The notes: a model not told the origin generated them from the letters alone. 64,000 bases of DNA from an uncultured Clostridia bacterium (GCA_946484175.1 CAMLSX010000008.1:1-64000); one strand, 5' to 3'. Positions 31,410 to 41,724 are shown, counted from the stretch's first letter. Translations and numbers: made by a program.

Positions 31410-32378
31410 TTGAAAAACATGAAGATGCTGAAACTGGAACCCGCATTTAAGGACTATCTGTGGGGAGGCACCCGCCTGAAGACTGAGTACAACAAAAAAA
31501 GCGACCTCGACATTGTGGCTGAAAGCTGGGAGCTTTCTACCCATCCTGCTGGACAGAGCGTGATTCGCGGCGGCGAATACGACGGCTTGACCCTGACAGA
31601 GTATATTGAGAAGGCCGGACGTCAGGTACTGGGCAAGAACGGCGAAGCATTCGAAAACTTCCCCGTGCTCATCAAGTTTATCGACGCCAAAAATCCCCTC
31701 TCCATTCAGGTGCACCCCAGCGATGAATATGCACTGCGCGTAGAGCATGAGTATGGCAAAACCGAAATGTGGTACATCCTCGACTGTGACGAGGGAGCTT
31801 CTCTGTATTTTGGTGTAAACCGTGAGATTTCCAAAGAGGAATTCCGCGCTAAGATCGAAGATAACACCCTGCTGGAAGTGCTGAACAAGGTTCCGGTACA
31901 TAAGGGCGACGTTTTCTTTATTGAAGCTGGTACCATTCACGCTATTGGTGCAGGCATCATCATCTGTGAGATTCAGCAGAACTCCAACACCACCTACCGC
32001 GTATATGACTATGGCCGTCGTGATAAGGACGGTAATCTGCGTGAGCTGCATGTGGATAAGGCCATTGAAGTTTCCAAGATGACCCCCTCTGACACTTCGG
32101 CTCACACATTTGCCCCCGAGCAGCTGGAAGCCGCTGTAAAGACCCGTCTGGCTACCTGCAAATATTTCACCACCGATAAATTTGTCGTCAACGGCACACA
32201 GGCTTTTGCGATTGACGACAGCAGCTTCCGTTCCTTCGTGATCGTAGACGGCGAAGGAACCATGGAAAGCGACGGAGAGACCCTGCCCGTGTGCAAGGGA
32301 GACAGCGTGTTTGTACCGGCAGGCAACGGCACCGTTACCGTTACCGGCGATTGCACTGTGATTCTGACTACCGTCTGA
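31410..32378 (+). CDS. manA: mannose-6-phosphate isomerase, class I
   Basis: FKDYLWGGTRLK, PLSIQVHPSDEYA, FIEAGTIHAIGAGIIICEIQQNSNTTYRVYDYGR. Confidence 0.92.
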   Translation: MKNMKMLKLEPAFKDYLWGGTRLKTEYNKKSDLDIVAESWELSTHPAGQSVIRGGEYDGLTLTEYIEKAGRQVLGKNGEAFENFPVLIKFIDAKNPLSIQVHPSDEYALRVEHEYGKTEMWYILDCDEGASLYFGVNREISKEEFRAKIEDNTLLEVLNKVPVHKGDVFFIEAGTIHAIGAGIIICEIQQNSNTTYRVYDYGRRDKDGNLRELHVDKAIEVSKMTPSDTSAHTFAPEQLEAAVKTRLATCKYFTTDKFVVNGTQAFAIDDSSFRSFVIVDGEGTMESDGETLPVCKGDSVFVPAGNGTVTVTGDCTVILTTV

Positions 32379-32400
32379 TTCGAAAACTTCAAAAAATGAG

Positions 32401-32441
32401 AAAGCCAGCCGCAAAGAGCAACTCTCTGCGGCTGGCTTTTG
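32401..32441. terminator. hairpin terminator between convergent genes
   Basis: AAAGCCAGCCGCAaagagcaactcTCTGCGGCTGGCTTTT. Confidence 0.85.
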
Positions 32442-32451
32442 TTATGTCAAT

Positions 32452-33444
32452 TCAGTTTTTCTCATCTGCCGGGAAGCGGATTCCACACAGCTTACGGATT
32501 TCATCCATCACGCGCATTTCCATGCCGGAATCTTCCTGTGCACGGAACAGTTCGCCCGGATCACGGACACCCAGAATCCAGTCCGCCCACTTGGCGGCCT
32601 CATATTCCATATTATTGCTGCATACCACAATCGGCAGCTCCTGCGGCTCTTCTCCCCGCAGATACAATGTCATCCGTTGGGTCTGTGAGAGTTTGTCGAT
32701 TACAATGGAGCCATTTTCACCCTGAATTTCGCTGGGCGCATGGCTATCGCAGATTTTGGAATAGAGCAATTGCACCTGCATATCTCCGTAACCGGCCAAC
32801 ACCGCACCAGCGCCGTCCACTCCATTTTCCAGAAAAACAGCGTCTGCATGCAGTGTTTTGGGAATTCCAAAAAGATGTACCATCGGATACACGCAATACA
32901 CGCCGATATCCATCAAAGAGCCATTGGAAAGCTCCGGTTTAAAGGCGTTTTCAATAATGCCATTTTTGAAGTTGTCATACCGGGAAGAGTACTGGCAAAA
33001 ACTAAATGAAGCCTGGCGGAGCTTTCCAAGTTTTGGAATCGCTTTTTCCAGCACCGCCATTTCCGGTGTAAATGCAGAGCGCATCGCTTCAAAAAAGATC
33101 ACACCGCAGCGCCTTGCCGTTTCCAGCATCTTTTCATATTCCTGCAAGTTAGAGGCCACCGGCTTTTCGCACAGCACATGCTTCCCCGCCTCCATCATAC
33201 GGATCGACTGCTCACAATGGCAGTAATTCGGGCTGGCAATATAGACCGCATCCACTTCCGGGTCAGCGGCCAGCGCTTCCAGCGAATCATAAAAACGCTC
33301 TGCGCCGAACTCCTGACCAAACTCCCGGGCTCTTTCCAGGCTGCGCGAATATACCGCAAACAGCTTGAGCTCCGGCACTTTTGCAGCAACCTCCAAAAAT
33401 GTGCGGACAATTTTCCCGCTTCCAATAATGGCATAACGTATCAC
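32452..33444 (-). CDS. Gfo/Idh/MocA family oxidoreductase
   Basis: YAIIGSGKIVRTF Rossmann; VDAVYIASPNYCHCEQSIRMMEAGKHVLCEKPVA. Confidence 0.92.
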   Translation of the reverse strand: MIRYAIIGSGKIVRTFLEVAAKVPELKLFAVYSRSLERAREFGQEFGAERFYDSLEALAADPEVDAVYIASPNYCHCEQSIRMMEAGKHVLCEKPVASNLQEYEKMLETARRCGVIFFEAMRSAFTPEMAVLEKAIPKLGKLRQASFSFCQYSSRYDNFKNGIIENAFKPELSNGSLMDIGVYCVYPMVHLFGIPKTLHADAVFLENGVDGAGAVLAGYGDMQVQLLYSKICDSHAPSEIQGENGSIVIDKLSQTQRMTLYLRGEEPQELPIVVCSNNMEYEAAKWADWILGVRDPGELFRAQEDSGMEMRVMDEIRKLCGIRFPADEKN

Positions 33445-33485
33445 GATGAAGCTCCTCTCTGTATGGTGTAAGCCCGAATTTCCCT

Positions 33486-36044
33486 TTATACTGCTTTGAA
33501 AATATCGAGCAGTGTTCCTGCAGTTCCCACGTTATAGTTGGCAAAAGCAAACAGACCCTTGCCATCCTTATCTACTGCTATAGCCAGCGGCAATCGCTCA
33601 TCGCCCACATGCAGCGCTTCACGGATCGGGCGCAGCGCAGCACGGTCACGGCACAGCATCACCTGTACTTCCGGCAGCGATTCCAGCGTCAAGTTCAGCT
33701 TGCGGTTTTCCAGCGCCTTTTCATTGAATACCACAAACCGTACCGGCAGCTTCGCCTGTACATAAGCATCCCGCAGTTCAATCAATTCATTGAGCAGATG
33801 TTCCGTCGGCTCTTTGCCCGGCTCCAGGAAAGCCAGCACATGCTGACGTCCTTCACACATCGGCAGATCGCCATTTACCAGCGGAAGGAGTTCCGGCATC
33901 GGAAGCTCTGCAAAATGCAGCTTTTCGCGAATACGGTCAGGACGCAGTGCGATGGGCAGCACGGTTTCTTTTCCGGCCTCTACCCGGACAAAATATGCGC
34001 GAACCAGAATGGAACCGTCAATCTGGCGGGCACTGGTGAGAACGCGGTACTCGCCCGGCTCTACAGACAGTGTCTGACGATCGCGCAGCACTTGCCCCCA
34101 CATCACCAGTGATTCATAGGCGCCGTTTGTCAGGCGTGCAACAGAATACTGCTGGAAGTAATTCATTTCGCGGCCGCTTTCGTTCACCAGTGTCAGAGAG
34201 CCCTGTTCACAGGCTCCCACGGTTTCTGCGTCACAGGTCAGGGTATAGCCGACAGGCAGCGGACGGAAAGCCCCCTCACAACCGTACTCCGGTACACCGG
34301 TGACAGGGTTCAGCCTTGCGGGGAAGCCCAGCGCACGGCAAGCTGCCACAAACAGTGTCTTCAGCGAAAGCGCAGCGCACACGCCGCAGCGCAGCACAGC
34401 GCGGGCATCCGCGACCAAGTCGCTGTATTCATATTCATCCAGCAGTGTAATATTTTCGCGCAGGTAATCCGCCACTGCACAGGCATCAGAGAACTCGATT
34501 CCCTTCTGCGCAAAGAAATCACAGATTCCGGGACGAACCGGCAGAATCATTTCATTATGAATCCGCGGTGCGAGAATTCCCTCTACATACAGGTCATGCG
34601 GGAACTTCTCCCGGAATACACGGGCACAGGTGAGATACTCTGTGAGCACCGCAGCAGGGGTATCTACAAAATCCTTTTCCCGCAGTGTGGAGAGCATTTC
34701 GGCTTTTTCTTCATCGGGGAAACGGCTGTCATCAATAAAGGACAGGATTTCCTCATAATTTCCGCGGGCATTTACCAAAGCGCGGACAAACTCCTCTTCA
34801 CCAGCACGGCCATTCATTTTTTCTTTGGCCGTCTCCGGGGTAAACCAGCTGGATTCGTGTTCCTGACGCTGTTTTTCTGCCTGTACAAGGCGCTCTTCGT
34901 GGCGTGCTTCCTGCTCCGGCGTCAAGGCAGCAGCGCCGGGAATTTTGCCTTCCGGCGGAACCATATCAAATTCCTCTACCCCTTCGCGCGCAGAAACAGC
35001 TTCCGCCATCTCAACCGTGACTTCTTCTTCTTCGCGCAAATCAACCAAGCGGTTGAGGTATTTCCCGTTCGCGCTGACATGCAGATACAGGGAACCCATT
35101 CCAGCCAGCAGCTGCACCGTGCCATCTTCTCCGGTTACACCGGTATACAGAGGGTACAACTCCGCATAATTTACCAGCTCAAAACGGACAACCGCACCAG
35201 CTAGCGGCTTTCCGTCCTGCAAAACATGCACATACAGGCGGCGCGGTTGGGCATATACGCGAATATTATTCACCGTTGTATAAACGGGTGTCTGCTCTAC
35301 AATCTCTTCACCCGGCACCATCTGTGAAAACGCGCGGGAATGTACCAGAATTGCACGGGAAGCTGCCGAAGTAAACCAGCCTTTATCCAGCACTGCTTCC
35401 GGCTCGCAGGCGCCCAGATAATGCCAGCCATCCTCTGCCCAGATTTCTACCCAGGCGTGGTTATCGTCACAATGCGCCCAGCGCGGTGCATAACACTGAC
35501 GAGCCGGGATTCCCACACTGCGCATGGCCTCTACTGTCAGAGTCGATTCCTCTCCGCAGCGTCCATATCCGCGGCGCAGGACTGTCACCGGGGAAGCAGT
35601 GCGCTCATCTGCTGCCTGGTAGGTCGCTTTTTCAAAGCACCAGTGGTTGACTTCCAGAGCTGCTTCCTGCATAGTCTTTCCCTGTACGCGCGGGGCAAGC
35701 TCCTGATAGAAATCTGCACGGTGCGGCTCGATATTCTCATTATTCACACGGTAAAACAGCACATAGTTGCGGAACAATCCGGCCGGTACAGAAGCTGCAT
35801 AAGAAAGCTCACGGCGTGCACGCAATGCATGGCAGACCTCCCCGCTAATCACAGTGAGGTCACCAGCTACCAGATCGCTCAGCGGCATATTTCCCACCAC
35901 AAAGCGCATAGCCTGCTGTTCTTCTTCTTCCAATGCTGCCAGAAATGCCTCGATTTCTTCCCGGCGGGCTGGGCAGCGTTCCAGCGCCTGCTGATATCGG
36001 ACTTCACTTTGCTGCAATTCCTGTTCAGTAAACAAAGGCTCCAT
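33486..36044 (-). CDS. transglutaminase-like protein with two candidate transglutaminase-core segments
   Basis: RGYGRCGEESTLTVEAMRSVGIPARQCYAPRWAHCDDNHAWVEIWAEDGWHYLGACEPE plus a second segment DARAVLRCGVCAALSLKTLFVAACRALGFPARL; start at MEPLFTEQEL. Confidence 0.75.
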   Translation of the reverse strand: MEPLFTEQELQQSEVRYQQALERCPARREEIEAFLAALEEEEQQAMRFVVGNMPLSDLVAGDLTVISGEVCHALRARRELSYAASVPAGLFRNYVLFYRVNNENIEPHRADFYQELAPRVQGKTMQEAALEVNHWCFEKATYQAADERTASPVTVLRRGYGRCGEESTLTVEAMRSVGIPARQCYAPRWAHCDDNHAWVEIWAEDGWHYLGACEPEAVLDKGWFTSAASRAILVHSRAFSQMVPGEEIVEQTPVYTTVNNIRVYAQPRRLYVHVLQDGKPLAGAVVRFELVNYAELYPLYTGVTGEDGTVQLLAGMGSLYLHVSANGKYLNRLVDLREEEEVTVEMAEAVSAREGVEEFDMVPPEGKIPGAAALTPEQEARHEERLVQAEKQRQEHESSWFTPETAKEKMNGRAGEEEFVRALVNARGNYEEILSFIDDSRFPDEEKAEMLSTLREKDFVDTPAAVLTEYLTCARVFREKFPHDLYVEGILAPRIHNEMILPVRPGICDFFAQKGIEFSDACAVADYLRENITLLDEYEYSDLVADARAVLRCGVCAALSLKTLFVAACRALGFPARLNPVTGVPEYGCEGAFRPLPVGYTLTCDAETVGACEQGSLTLVNESGREMNYFQQYSVARLTNGAYESLVMWGQVLRDRQTLSVEPGEYRVLTSARQIDGSILVRAYFVRVEAGKETVLPIALRPDRIREKLHFAELPMPELLPLVNGDLPMCEGRQHVLAFLEPGKEPTEHLLNELIELRDAYVQAKLPVRFVVFNEKALENRKLNLTLESLPEVQVMLCRDRAALRPIREALHVGDERLPLAIAVDKDGKGLFAFANYNVGTAGTLLDIFKAV

Positions 36045-36181
36045 TCTGATTCCTCCAAACTGCTGAAAAGGGTCTGATGCAGAACCGCATGAGAACCGGG
36101 GCCCCGGACTCACTGGCCTGCATCGGGCCCTTCTCCTTATGTAGGGGCTATCTGAAATTTTCTGCTTTCAGATACGCCTGT

Positions 36182-37486
36182 TTATTCACTCAATTCCACT
36201 TCCAGAACCGTATCCACCGGATCGGGCAATACCGGATTGGTACCCAGATCAGCGAACACCACGTCCGGATAATCGCTGTGCACCCAGCTGGTAGAAACCG
36301 GGACTTCATGGCCGGTTGCGAGCATGCGGATTTTCTTTACCTTATCCACCGGCAGTCCGGTCAGCGGCAGCGGGCCAATGCTGTTTTCGTACACATGGTA
36401 ATACAGCAGGTTGCCGTTGCGGGTCACACGTCCGCAATCAGGCTTGGGCATGTCAGCCATACCGCAGCCATAAATGGATTTGCTGTTTTTCTTCATCCAA
36501 CGGCCGATTTCGCCAAGGATTTTCATGGATTCCTCGGGGATATTTCCGCGTGCATCGGGGCCGACATTCAGCAGCATATTGCCGCCCTTGGAGACGCACT
36601 CCACCAGCTTTTTAATAAGCATGGGAGCAGGCTTAAACTCGGTATCTGTACCGCAGTAGCCCCAGTGGTTGTTCATGGTCACGCAGGACTCCCACGGAAT
36701 CAAACGGCCCTCTACGTCGCGGATGCCCTGCGGCGGGATCATCTGCTCGGGGCTGACAAAGTCGCCATGATACGGGGTAGGCTTGCAGGCAGCCAGAGAG
36801 CCGTATCCTTCGCCGCTGCACTCCAGACGGTTATCGATAATTACATCAGGCTGCAAAGAACGCACCATGGTGATCAGTTCTGTAGCTTTCCATGCTTCAC
36901 CGCGCAGATTGTCATAGGAGAAATCGAACCACAGCACATCGATCTTGCCGTAATTGGAGCACAGCTCGCGCACCTGCTCGTGCATATAGGTCAGGTAGCG
37001 GTTAAAATCACGGTTTTCATTGCTGTATTCGGGGCGGTTACGCATGGGGTGCTGCTTGTCTCCATAATGCGGGAAGTCCTCATGATACCAGTCAATAATG
37101 GAATAGTACAGGCCAACTTTCAAGCCCTCTGCACGAACAGCGTCCACATATTCACGGATCAGGTCACGGCCAGCTTTGGTATTGGGCGCTTTGAAGTCTG
37201 TGGTTTTCGTATCCCACAGGCAGAAACCATCGTGGTGCTTCGCAGTGAGGACCACATATTTCATGCCGGCCTCTTTTGCGGCTCTGGCCCATTTCTTGGG
37301 GTCATAATCTACCGGGTCAAACTCCTCGAAGTATTTCATGTAATCCTCTTTGGTGATCTCTTCGATGCTGCGAATCCATTCACCTCTGGCAGGAATTGAA
37401 TAAAGCCCCCAGTGGATAAACATACCAAAACGGTCATGCACATACCATTTCATACGATTTTCATAGGCTTGTCTGTCAAACATCAT
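36182..37486 (-). CDS. alpha-L-fucosidase (GH29)
   Basis: WYVHDRFGMFIHWGLYSIPARGEW, YVVLTAKHHDGFCLWDTKTTDF, DVLWFDF nucleophile region. Confidence 0.93.
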   Translation of the reverse strand: MMFDRQAYENRMKWYVHDRFGMFIHWGLYSIPARGEWIRSIEEITKEDYMKYFEEFDPVDYDPKKWARAAKEAGMKYVVLTAKHHDGFCLWDTKTTDFKAPNTKAGRDLIREYVDAVRAEGLKVGLYYSIIDWYHEDFPHYGDKQHPMRNRPEYSNENRDFNRYLTYMHEQVRELCSNYGKIDVLWFDFSYDNLRGEAWKATELITMVRSLQPDVIIDNRLECSGEGYGSLAACKPTPYHGDFVSPEQMIPPQGIRDVEGRLIPWESCVTMNNHWGYCGTDTEFKPAPMLIKKLVECVSKGGNMLLNVGPDARGNIPEESMKILGEIGRWMKKNSKSIYGCGMADMPKPDCGRVTRNGNLLYYHVYENSIGPLPLTGLPVDKVKKIRMLATGHEVPVSTSWVHSDYPDVVFADLGTNPVLPDPVDTVLEVELSE

Positions 37487-37503
37487 ACAACTCTCCTCTG
37501 TAT

Positions 37504-38256
37504 TTATTTCATCAGGCTGGAATATTTTGCAACAGCCTGACTGTCGGTGACGGAATACCGATCCTCCGGCGGATAGAGTGCACCGCCAAAGAAAATACCA
37601 TGGCTGTTTGCAGTAGAATTGTCGTAAGCCGTACCAGAAGCGGAAGAATGAAATTGATCACAACCGGTAAGGGCCAGCACCTTTTCCACATTGGCGGGAC
37701 GGATTCCCGCACCAGGCAGAATTTCAATCCGGCCTGCGGCATACTCACGCATTTCCTTAACCGTTTCCGCACCGGTGAGAACGTTGGCTTCCTGCCCACT
37801 GGTCAGAATCCGGGTCACGCCCAGCTCCATCAGCACATCCAGAGCAGCCTTCCAGTCGGGCACCACATCAATGGCGCGGTGGAAAACAGACTCCTTCTCC
37901 CCGATAACTTCCATCATCCGGGCACAGCGTTCTTTATCGATGGTGCCATCTTCGTACAAAAATCCGAACACAATGCCATCTGCCCCGTTTTCGATCATCA
38001 ACCGGGCATCATCGAGCATAGTTTCAAATTCAACCTCTGTGTAGCAGAACCCACCCTGACGGGGACGAATCATAACCATTACGGGAATATCCGTGTGGCG
38101 CTTTGCTGTACGAAGGGTACCCAGAGTGGGTGTCAATCCGCCATGAAAAAGGTCAGAATTCAGCTCTACCCGATCGGCACCGCCCCTGACTGCCTGAATC
38201 ACATCGTCGGCTGAACCGCAGCAGATTTCCATTATAATTTTTTTCTGGTTGTCCAT
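37504..38256 (-). CDS. cutC: CutC family protein
   Basis: MEICCGSADDVIQAVRGGADRVELNSDLFHGGLTPTLGTL, IPVMVMIRPRQGGFCYTE. Confidence 0.93.
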   Translation of the reverse strand: MDNQKKIIMEICCGSADDVIQAVRGGADRVELNSDLFHGGLTPTLGTLRTAKRHTDIPVMVMIRPRQGGFCYTEVEFETMLDDARLMIENGADGIVFGFLYEDGTIDKERCARMMEVIGEKESVFHRAIDVVPDWKAALDVLMELGVTRILTSGQEANVLTGAETVKEMREYAAGRIEILPGAGIRPANVEKVLALTGCDQFHSSASGTAYDNSTANSHGIFFGGALYPPEDRYSVTDSQAVAKYSSLMK

Positions 38257-38310
38257 TTCAGCACTTCTCCTCCTACCGTGTAGATTTTTTAATGCATAAG
38301 CCGGAACTAC

Positions 38311-38347
38311 AGAAAAAAAAGCGCCGCGGAAACTCTCCGCAGCGCCC
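38311..38347 (-). terminator. terminator downstream of ytaF
   Basis: minus strand GGCGCTGCGGAgagtTTCCGCGGCGCTTTTTTTT. Confidence 0.8.
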
Positions 38348-38409
38348 GTTTTCCGATACAATTCTATTATAATTTCCCACTGTTCAAATGTCAACGAAAA
38401 GAGAAAAAC

Positions 38410-39000
38410 TCACAGGAAAAGCTCTCCTGCTCCCAGCAAAATCATCAATATTCCAGAAAGGGCTTCCATTCCCCGGCCACTGTCTTTTTTTCGACGTTTT
38501 CTTCCCAGGAAATTCCCGCTGTACAACAGGCCGAAACTGACCATAAATACCGCTCCACTAGCGGGAAGCAATCCCAGTCCCACTGCACCAGCTCCCAGCC
38601 CTAAGCCTACATTATTCAAAGCCAATGCGCCGCCCAGCGCCAATGATTCCTTCCAGTCGATATGCCTAGAACCATCTTTATCGAACTGCTCCGGGTGACG
38701 GCTGGGCCACTGCTCCTCCTCGGTTGGTTCCTTGCGGTTTTTCCATACGTTCCACAAACATCCAAGCCCTAATCCCATCATGACAGCGCTGCCTAAAAAT
38801 CGGGCAAAATCCAGCGGCAGAAAGCAGAGAAGGCTTTGTCCCAGCACCATAGCCAGCGCTGTTCCTGCCATCACCAGCGAACTAATGAGAATGCCAGCTT
38901 CCAGCCGGATACAAATTCCCCGCATCCCATAAGAGAGGCCGATAACCAGGTTATCCAGATTGCCCGAGAGTGCAAACAGCAGCAAAGACAAAACCGCCAT
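38410..39000 (-). CDS. ytaF: YtaF-like sporulation membrane protein
   Basis: ALSGNLDNLVIGLSYGMRGICI; ALGGALALNNVGLGLGAGAVGL duplicated TM/D-N motif. Confidence 0.8.
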   Translation of the reverse strand: MAVLSLLLFALSGNLDNLVIGLSYGMRGICIRLEAGILISSLVMAGTALAMVLGQSLLCFLPLDFARFLGSAVMMGLGLGCLWNVWKNRKEPTEEEQWPSRHPEQFDKDGSRHIDWKESLALGGALALNNVGLGLGAGAVGLGLLPASGAVFMVSFGLLYSGNFLGRKRRKKDSGRGMEALSGILMILLGAGELFL

Positions 39001-39071
39001 GAGGCTCCCCCTTCCAGAACTCTTCTGGTATCAGGGTATTCCTCATGGCGGGAATACGTGAAAAACGGAAG

Positions 39072-40382
39072 TCAAAGTGACGTCCGGCGAAGACGCAAAA
39101 ATCCGAGCATAGCAAAAATCACAGCGATTCCACCCCATGCCAACAAAGAATATCCTTCAAAATGCGGCAGAATGGAAAACAAAAATTCTTTTTGTAAAAA
39201 TTTATCTGTATTTAAAAATAGACCAATAGGGCTGCCCATAATCAACAGAGAAGTTTGTTCTACAGGTGCTTTCACGATGAGACCCAACAATAGTAAAGAA
39301 AAACCAATAGAAATTGCCGAACCTGCATAAAAACTTTTTGTCAGCAGCGTTGCAGTCGAAAAGAGCAAAGCCATAATCAAGGTAGCTCCCAAACCTACCC
39401 CAAATTGGAACCTCCAATATCCTCCTACCGTAATGGGTATGCGGGGAATTACGGGGCCATCCCAACTTACCATAGAGGCCAGCGGGATATTCCAATATAA
39501 ATCAAGGCGTAAAAAAATCACATAGCCTGCTGTTAGCACCAACATTATAACGATATAGATGAAAGTGGAAACTGAGAGTACGGAAGCCATTTTGTGCAGG
39601 ACAATTTTCCGTCCTGGCTTTCCCGTATAAATCATTTCGGACATATGGTTCATAAAACTTCCGCCAAAACTTCTTCCAACAATAATCCCTGCCAGCACAA
39701 AAGCAACTGCCCACAAAAGCCCAAAGCCTGTCATACCAAACTGAATTTCAAACCAATCCGAATTTATTAAAGAAAAGTGGTACAACGGAAAAAACTGTAA
39801 ATTCTCTTTGTTTTTGACAATCTCATCTACGCGCCTATATAAACCGGAACTTGCTTCTATCAACATGTCCTCTTTCCACTGGGAAAAAGAAATTTCCTGT
39901 AGACTTTCCGATATTTGAGCCTTCAGATTTTTTTTCGTATTTGCAGCATTTGTCTGAGACTCTGTAATAGTTGTCAGATTATTCAAAATCTCAAGCTGAT
40001 ACATATAATTGTCGTAGTCTTCCTGATTATCTTCACGCAGTTTTTGCAGCTTTTCACTGATTTCGGCGGGTTCTCCAGTTTGTTTTGCCTCCAAAATTTC
40101 CTGAATGGATACTTCTCCTAACCCAGCTTGCTGAAAATATTCTTTTGTATTTTTGAAATTTTTACTATGTTCCAGATAATAGTTTTCGTATTTCTGTACG
40201 TCCTCCCGCGTAAAAGAAGTCCCATATTTTTGTACATATTCATGTGAAATCGCAAAATCCTCTCTGAAATGATCCCAGTTTGAAGCGCTAAAAAAAGCAC
40301 AGACAAAAACACCTATAATAAGTATTACCCACAAAAAACGGCTGCGCAAAATATGTTTGCACTCTTGCCAAAATACCAGCAT
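39072..40382 (-). CDS. ABC-2 type permease
   Basis: MLVFWQECKHILRSRFLWVI..., long extracytoplasmic loop, 6 TM pattern; next to an ABC ATPase. Confidence 0.75.
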   Translation of the reverse strand: MLVFWQECKHILRSRFLWVILIIGVFVCAFFSASNWDHFREDFAISHEYVQKYGTSFTREDVQKYENYYLEHSKNFKNTKEYFQQAGLGEVSIQEILEAKQTGEPAEISEKLQKLREDNQEDYDNYMYQLEILNNLTTITESQTNAANTKKNLKAQISESLQEISFSQWKEDMLIEASSGLYRRVDEIVKNKENLQFFPLYHFSLINSDWFEIQFGMTGFGLLWAVAFVLAGIIVGRSFGGSFMNHMSEMIYTGKPGRKIVLHKMASVLSVSTFIYIVIMLVLTAGYVIFLRLDLYWNIPLASMVSWDGPVIPRIPITVGGYWRFQFGVGLGATLIMALLFSTATLLTKSFYAGSAISIGFSLLLLGLIVKAPVEQTSLLIMGSPIGLFLNTDKFLQKEFLFSILPHFEGYSLLAWGGIAVIFAMLGFLRLRRTSL

Positions 40383-40451
40383 TGTTTTTTCTCCTTTCAC
40401 AAACAGACGCATAATACACGCCCCTATAAAAGCAATTACCCGCCCAACCTG

Positions 40452-40473
40452 TAGGGGCGGCTATCAGCCGCCC
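40452..40473. repeat. intergenic GC-rich palindrome (TAGGGGC family)
   Basis: GTAGGGGCGGCTatcAGCCGCCC. Confidence 0.6.
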
Positions 40474-40486
40474 GCGTACCAGTGAA

Positions 40487-41290
40487 TCACAACGCTGCTT
40501 TCCGGAACCGCACAAATCCCAATGTGGCCAATATGGCGGCGACGCCGCACCAAAACAGCAGAGCTCCTCCTTCAAACCATGGTAGGATGGGGAACACCCT
40601 CTCGCTTTTGGGGAAATACGGCGCATTTAAAAACAGGGTGATCGGGTCGCCATAGAACAGCAGAGAACTGCCTCCAAATAGAGGAAATAGTAGATACAAA
40701 GTCAGACACACCATAACAGCTGTACCTGCATAAAGTTTTTTCACCAACAGTATGACCGCAGAAAATAACACCGCCATGATGAGCACCGCAGCCAGTCCGA
40801 CTGCCAGCTGGAACCACCAGAACTGGCCCGCAGTAGCAGGGAACGCAGGAGCTGGAGTCTTAAAGAACTCGTCACTTCTTCTAAAGAAAGCGGAGCTCAA
40901 CGGGATATTCCAGTACAAATCCAGCCGAAAACTGGAAAGGGATAGCAGAGTAATAAACAAACCACCAGTCAGATAGGTTGCTCCTGAAACGATACAGACC
41001 GCAATAAGCTTATACAGGACTAGTTTTCTGCCGAATTTTCCAGTATATTGCATCTGCGGCATCTGCTCATGCAGACTTCCTCCTAAGCTGCGTCCCACAG
41101 CAATTCCTGTCAGAATCAAAAAGAGAATACCGCCCTGCCCCAGTGCATTCGGACTAAATTTAGTCATAAACAGGGAATTGCTGCCATTGGACAATGCGGA
41201 AAAAATCATAACCACCGCTGTTACTGCCACCGCTATACGAAAAGGCGCGCTTTGCAGGATATGTCTGCATTCCACCTTCAAAATCCACAT
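40487..41290 (-). CDS. ABC-2 type permease
   Basis: MWILKVECRHILQSAPFRI..., C-terminal FPILPWFEGGALLFWCGVAAILATLGFVRFRKAAL; RBS GAAGGGGAA. Confidence 0.75.
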   Translation of the reverse strand: MWILKVECRHILQSAPFRIAVAVTAVVMIFSALSNGSNSLFMTKFSPNALGQGGILFLILTGIAVGRSLGGSLHEQMPQMQYTGKFGRKLVLYKLIAVCIVSGATYLTGGLFITLLSLSSFRLDLYWNIPLSSAFFRRSDEFFKTPAPAFPATAGQFWWFQLAVGLAAVLIMAVLFSAVILLVKKLYAGTAVMVCLTLYLLFPLFGGSSLLFYGDPITLFLNAPYFPKSERVFPILPWFEGGALLFWCGVAAILATLGFVRFRKAAL

Positions 41291-41313
41291 AAATTCCCCT
41301 TCTTTCATAAACT

Positions 41314-41333
41314 GGGCGCACAACGGTGCGCCC
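41314..41333. repeat. intergenic GC-rich palindrome
   Basis: GGGCGCACaacgGTGCGCCC followed by CTAC. Confidence 0.6.
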
Positions 41334-41341
41334 CTACCCAT

Positions 41342-41663
41342 TCACAGTTCCGATTTTCGAAAGCGCACAAATCCCAATACAGCCAATGCGATGGCAAGCC
41401 CACCCCATATTAGCAGCATGATGCCCTCAAAGTGCGGCAGGATATAGAACCGGCAGAACCGATCCTGCAAAAGCTACTGCATCTTTTTCGGTAAAGGAAG
41501 TACCGTGCTCTTCGACAAACACATGGTTGATTGAATAGCTGTCCAACTCGGATCCCAGACTACTTGTAACTACAAATGCTGCGAACGCAAATCCCAGCAC
41601 CACTACGCACCAGAAAAATTTGCTGCGCAGGATATATTTGCACTCCTGCCAAAAAATCAACAT
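41342..41663 (-). pseudogene. internally deleted and frameshifted ABC-2 permease
   Basis: N-terminal MLIFWQECKYILRSKFFWC...HGTSFTEKDAVAFAG joins, in another frame, to DRFCRFYILPHFEGIMLLIWGGLAIALAVLGFVRFRKSEL*, matching the two ends of the intact permease at 39072-40382. Confidence 0.8.
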
Positions 41664-41687
41664 GACTCCAACCCCCTTGTATAAATT

Positions 41688-41724
41688 GGGCGCACATAAA
41701 GAACACTGCCTGTTCCGTGCGCCC
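41688..41724. repeat. intergenic GC-rich palindrome
   Basis: GGGCGCACataaaGAACActgccTGTTCcGTGCGCCC. Confidence 0.6.

Noticed and set aside
36077-37399. 440-aa plus-strand ORF
   Set aside because: Antisense of the GH29 fucosidase gene with clear catalytic motifs on the other strand.
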